NCBI GenBank assembly: GCA_902788705.1
Contig: CADALE010000007.1
Span: 25,064-89,063 of the forward strand
Direction: 5' to 3'
Source of the DNA: an uncultured Coriobacteriaceae bacterium
Lineage (GTDB): Bacteria; Actinomycetota; Coriobacteriia; Coriobacteriales; Atopobiaceae
DNA: 64,000 nucleotides
Of this stretch, positions 61,028 through 64,000 are shown piece after piece (positions within the stretch are counted from its first letter, which is position 1; each line of letters starts with the position of its first letter). The position numbers and the translations under genes were made by a program. Below the pieces are notes generated by a model. That model had not been told where the DNA came from. It worked only from the letters and a program-made list of their open reading frames with translations, and did no database searches.

Positions 61028-64000
61028 ATGGATTCCAACAGGATAAAGAGGCTTGCGACTGGCGCCAGGGAGGCTTTGCGCAATGAGGTGTCTGCCCGGT
61101 TGGACGTCGTGCTTGCAGAGGGTAGTCGCGAGAGTCTGGAGGTTTCCTCTCAAGTTAGGGCCATCCAGAAGGACATTCAGGCTCACGGCCGTGATGAGGT
61201 TATCGACCGCGCGGCCTACACGTGGTTCAACCGCCTGTGTGCTCTGCGTTTCATGGATACCAATGGGTACACCCCAACACCCGTGGTGACGCCACGTCCC
61301 GGCTCCACTCAGCCGGCAATCCTGGCGGACGCGGCTCAAGGATTGTTCGACCCCGATTATGAAGTATCCCAAGACGTGAGACAGAGGGTTGCTGGTCTGC
61401 TGACGGGTGCAATTCCATCGAACAACGCAGCGGAGGATGCCTACTCGCTTTTGTTGCGAGAGGTGTGCCGGCACTACTCGGAGCCCATGGGTTACCTCTT
61501 TTCGGAAGATGTCGCATCCTCTCTCCTCATGCCCCAAGGGCTGCTCGCGCAGGGGTCGATCCTCTCCCGCATCGTCTCCGAAATGGACGAGGGGGCGTGC
61601 TCGGACGTGGAGGTGCTGGGGTGGCTCTATCAGTTCTACATCGCGGAACGCAAGGATCAGGTATTCGCAGCCTACAAGAAGGGCAAGAAGGCACAGGCGG
61701 CAGACATCGCTCCGGCAACCCAGCTCTTCACCCCTGGCTGGATCGTTCGGTATATGGCCGAGAACAGCCTCGGCCGGCTCTGGATGCTCAACAACCCGGG
61801 GAGCGAGCTCGCCGGGTCCATGGAGTACTACGTCGCCCCCGAGGGTGACGAACCCCACATCGACATCTCCTCGGCCGACGAGATCCGCGTGCTCGACCCC
61901 GCATGCGGCTCCGGCCACATCCTCATCTACGCGTTCGACCTGCTCTTTAGGATGTACGAGGAGGAGGGCTGGCCGACCGAGGAGATCCCCCAGATGATCC
62001 TCGAGAACAACCTCTTCGGCTTGGAGATCGATCGCCGCGCGGCGGAGATCGCCTCCTTCGCGCTCGAGATGAAGGCGAGGAAACTCGACCCGCGTTGGTT
62101 CGAGAGGGGAGTCGACGCGCATATAAGAGTCCTTGAGCCGGTAGAGCTGCTACCCCAAGAGCTCGAGCTCGTGCCGCGGCTCGCCGAGAGACGGGGGCTC
62201 TTGGAGGCGATGTCCCACCTAGACGAGGTTGGTAGCCTCTACGTCCCCGACTCTCTTGACGAGTTCGTTCTCACGGATGAACTGGAGCGGGTGAAGTGCG
62301 ACGGCAGCCTCTTTACGGACTCGGTCATTGTCAAGCTAAAGGTGATGCTTGCAAATGTGCGAACGCTAGAACAGAGCTACCACTGCGTTATTGTGAATCC
62401 CCCGTATATGGGTTCTGGCAATATGAACCCATGGTTATCTGGCTGGCTTAAGGTGGCATATCCCAGCGAGAAGGCAGATCTGTGCACTTGTTTTATAAGC
62501 CGGGGACGAATGCTTACTAAGTCGGGTGGTTACCTTGCGATGATTACTGCATCATCCTGGATGTTCATCTCCTCCTATGAAGCATTGAGGAAGAGCCTCA
62601 TCGATGGTTCGACTGTCTTGTCCATGATTCAACAATCAACACATGGGTACCCCAACGTGACTGTTCCAACTACGATGTTCGTTCTTTCAAACGACAAACT
62701 ATCGATTGCGGGGTCCTACATCAGGCTTGAGGATTTCGACCGGCCTCAGTGGCAACAACCAAGAGCGCTTCAGGCGATTCATAATCCCGAATGCAGTTGG
62801 TTTTACCGTACTAAAATGGAGAGCTTCAAAGCCATCCCTGGTTGGCCGATTGCATATTGGGCAAGCGAAGCACTCTTCAAACTATTCAGATCAGCTGATT
62901 CGCTGGGAAGCTTAGCAAACGTTAAGAAAGGGATGTCGACGGGAGAGAACGCACGATTTGTTCGAATATGGTTTGAGGTCAATAGGGGTTCTTTTGCTGC
63001 TAATCTCAACGGTCATGAAGCCTCTGCGATTGCGCACGAGAAATGGGTTCCTTATAACAAGGGCGGCGAGTTCAGGAAGTGGTACGGCAATAATCGCGAA
63101 GTGCTCAATTGGGGCCAAAACGGGAGAGAATTGAAATCATTCTCTGGAGCGGTTTTGCGTAACCAGCAGTACTATTTCAAACCATGTGTTACCTGGTCGG
63201 CATTGTCTAGCGGTCGAATAAACTTCAGGTTCAAGCAAGCTGGCAGCATTCATGATGGTGCGGGAGCGAGTTTCTTTGAACGAACCATATCGCTCTTCTA
63301 TCTGATGGCCGCACTCAACTCGTCATCTATTATGAAGGTGGCGGAAATCTTATCTCCTACGCTTAACTTTGAGATAGGTCAGGTATCAAGCTATCCAGTG
63401 CCCATTCCGGACCCTGTTGTCTTTGATAAAGTCGAGAATCTATCGAAGACAAATGTTCAAATAGTGAAGAAGGACTGGGATGCGTTCGAGACCTCGTGGG
63501 ACTTCGTACGGCACCCCATGGCGCGCGTCAACGCCGAGGGGCCGACTCTGCTCGCGGATGCCTACGCCCGCTGGGAGTCGGAGTGCCGCGGGCGCTTCGA
63601 TAGCCTCAGGTCCAACGAGGAGGAGCTCAACCGCACCTTCGCCCGCATCTACCGAATGGAGGGCGAGGTGCCCATCGAGGTCCCGGACGACAAGGTGTCG
63701 GTGCGGCTCGCCGACCGAGCGCGCGACGCTAGGTCGCTGATCTCCTATGCGGTCGGCTGCCTGTTCGGTCGCTACTCTGATGAGGCCGACGGGCTCGTGC
63801 TCGCGGACCAAGGGACTATGGTCGACGACTTCCGAACGAAGGTACCGGACGCCACCTTCCTCCCTGACTCCGACAACGTGCTCCCAGTCCTCGCTGACGA
63901 GTGGTTCGACGACGACGTCGTGGCGGGTATTCGCCGATGGCTCGCCCACGCCTACGGCGCGGAGGCGCTCGAGGAGAACGTCACGTGGCTCGAGGAGTCG
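61028..64000 (+). CDS. pglX: BREX adenine-specific DNA methyltransferase PglX (3' end outside window)
   Basis: 991 codons open to the window edge with no stop; the remainder lies beyond. SAM motif DPACGSGHILIYAFD and the catalytic IVNPPYMGS are present; the N terminus has the HGRDEVIDRAAYTWFNRL region typical of PglX. It methylates one adenine in an asymmetric site for self/non-self discrimination. Roughly 62,370-63,470 (region after NPPY) is AT-richer than both ends, a mosaic that fits a swapped target-recognition region. The start is ATG after GGGAGGG. Confidence 0.95.
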   Translation, partial: MDSNRIKRLATGAREALRNEVSARLDVVLAEGSRESLEVSSQVRAIQKDIQAHGRDEVIDRAAYTWFNRLCALRFMDTNGYTPTPVVTPRPGSTQPAILADAAQGLFDPDYEVSQDVRQRVAGLLTGAIPSNNAAEDAYSLLLREVCRHYSEPMGYLFSEDVASSLLMPQGLLAQGSILSRIVSEMDEGACSDVEVLGWLYQFYIAERKDQVFAAYKKGKKAQAADIAPATQLFTPGWIVRYMAENSLGRLWMLNNPGSELAGSMEYYVAPEGDEPHIDISSADEIRVLDPACGSGHILIYAFDLLFRMYEEEGWPTEEIPQMILENNLFGLEIDRRAAEIASFALEMKARKLDPRWFERGVDAHIRVLEPVELLPQELELVPRLAERRGLLEAMSHLDEVGSLYVPDSLDEFVLTDELERVKCDGSLFTDSVIVKLKVMLANVRTLEQSYHCVIVNPPYMGSGNMNPWLSGWLKVAYPSEKADLCTCFISRGRMLTKSGGYLAMITASSWMFISSYEALRKSLIDGSTVLSMIQQSTHGYPNVTVPTTMFVLSNDKLSIAGSYIRLEDFDRPQWQQPRALQAIHNPECSWFYRTKMESFKAIPGWPIAYWASEALFKLFRSADSLGSLANVKKGMSTGENARFVRIWFEVNRGSFAANLNGHEASAIAHEKWVPYNKGGEFRKWYGNNREVLNWGQNGRELKSFSGAVLRNQQYYFKPCVTWSALSSGRINFRFKQAGSIHDGAGASFFERTISLFYLMAALNSSSIMKVAEILSPTLNFEIGQVSSYPVPIPDPVVFDKVENLSKTNVQIVKKDWDAFETSWDFVRHPMARVNAEGPTLLADAYARWESECRGRFDSLRSNEEELNRTFARIYRMEGEVPIEVPDDKVSVRLADRARDARSLISYAVGCLFGRYSDEADGLVLADQGTMVDDFRTKVPDATFLPDSDNVLPVLADEWFDDDVVAGIRRWLAHAYGAEALEENVTWLEES

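Overview
The window comes from a high-GC, Gram-positive-type bacterium. Gene content (ATP-dependent PEP carboxykinase, Pta/AckA, AdhE, arginine deiminase next to ornithine carbamoyltransferase, many Tat and Sec lipoproteins, RNase D, fused aromatic-pathway enzymes) fits an anaerobic, fermentative member of the Coriobacteriia (Collinsella/Olsenella/Atopobium relatives). This placement is inferred from gene content, not from a 16S gene or a database search.

Layout. 1-2.5 kb: 3' end of adhE, an APH-like phosphotransferase and a lipoprotein. 2.7-6.8 kb: a minus-strand run (lipid kinase, HD protein, acyl-ACP thioesterase, small membrane protein, thyA, folA). 6.9-12.2 kb: plus-strand rnd, zinc protease, xseA-xseB, HIT protein, ackA. 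12.2-17.6 kb: aldose-epimerase-like protein, lipoproteins, VanY-type carboxypeptidase, pckA, slyD. 17.8-23.7 kb: pta, glf, a glycosyltransferase, ferredoxin, maf and a P1 peptidase. 23.8-31.2 kb (minus): a very large propeller/SpoIIE phosphatase, an RlmD-like rRNA methyltransferase and ppk with a long acidic tail. 31.5-38.4 kb: arcA and an OTC gene, a tandem Tat-lipoprotein pair, trpS, a YgjP-like protease and 5-formyl-THF cyclo-ligase. 38.5-42.1 kb (minus): pheA, an aroE-aroK fusion and a PTS-EIIB::AroQ fusion. 42.1-48.3 kb: accessory genes mixed with several repeat families. 48.3-64 kb: a defence island with an HNH protein, a SF1 helicase with a degenerate PLD-like region, an unknown coiled-coil-like protein, and a BREX type 1-like operon (small regulator, brxA, brxB, brxC, pglZ, pglX). 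The last gene runs off the window.

How the genes work together. Pta, AckA, AdhE and PEPCK outline mixed-acid fermentation with substrate-level ATP. ArcA and OTC suggest ATP from arginine. PheA, AroE-AroK and AroQ form an aromatic amino-acid block. The BREX genes with the helicase and HNH protein form an anti-phage region whose lower-GC stretches suggest horizontal gain.

The most unusual things seen are: two arrays of a strictly 51-bp tandem repeat flanking one membrane-protein gene; a type II dehydroquinase fused to a PTS EIIB domain; a one-gene helicase/PLD/zinc-ribbon protein whose HKD histidine is arginine; a BREX operon with pglZ before pglX and a lower-GC patch inside pglX; and two families of palindromic intergenic repeats, one of them in tightly spaced 29-bp pairs.
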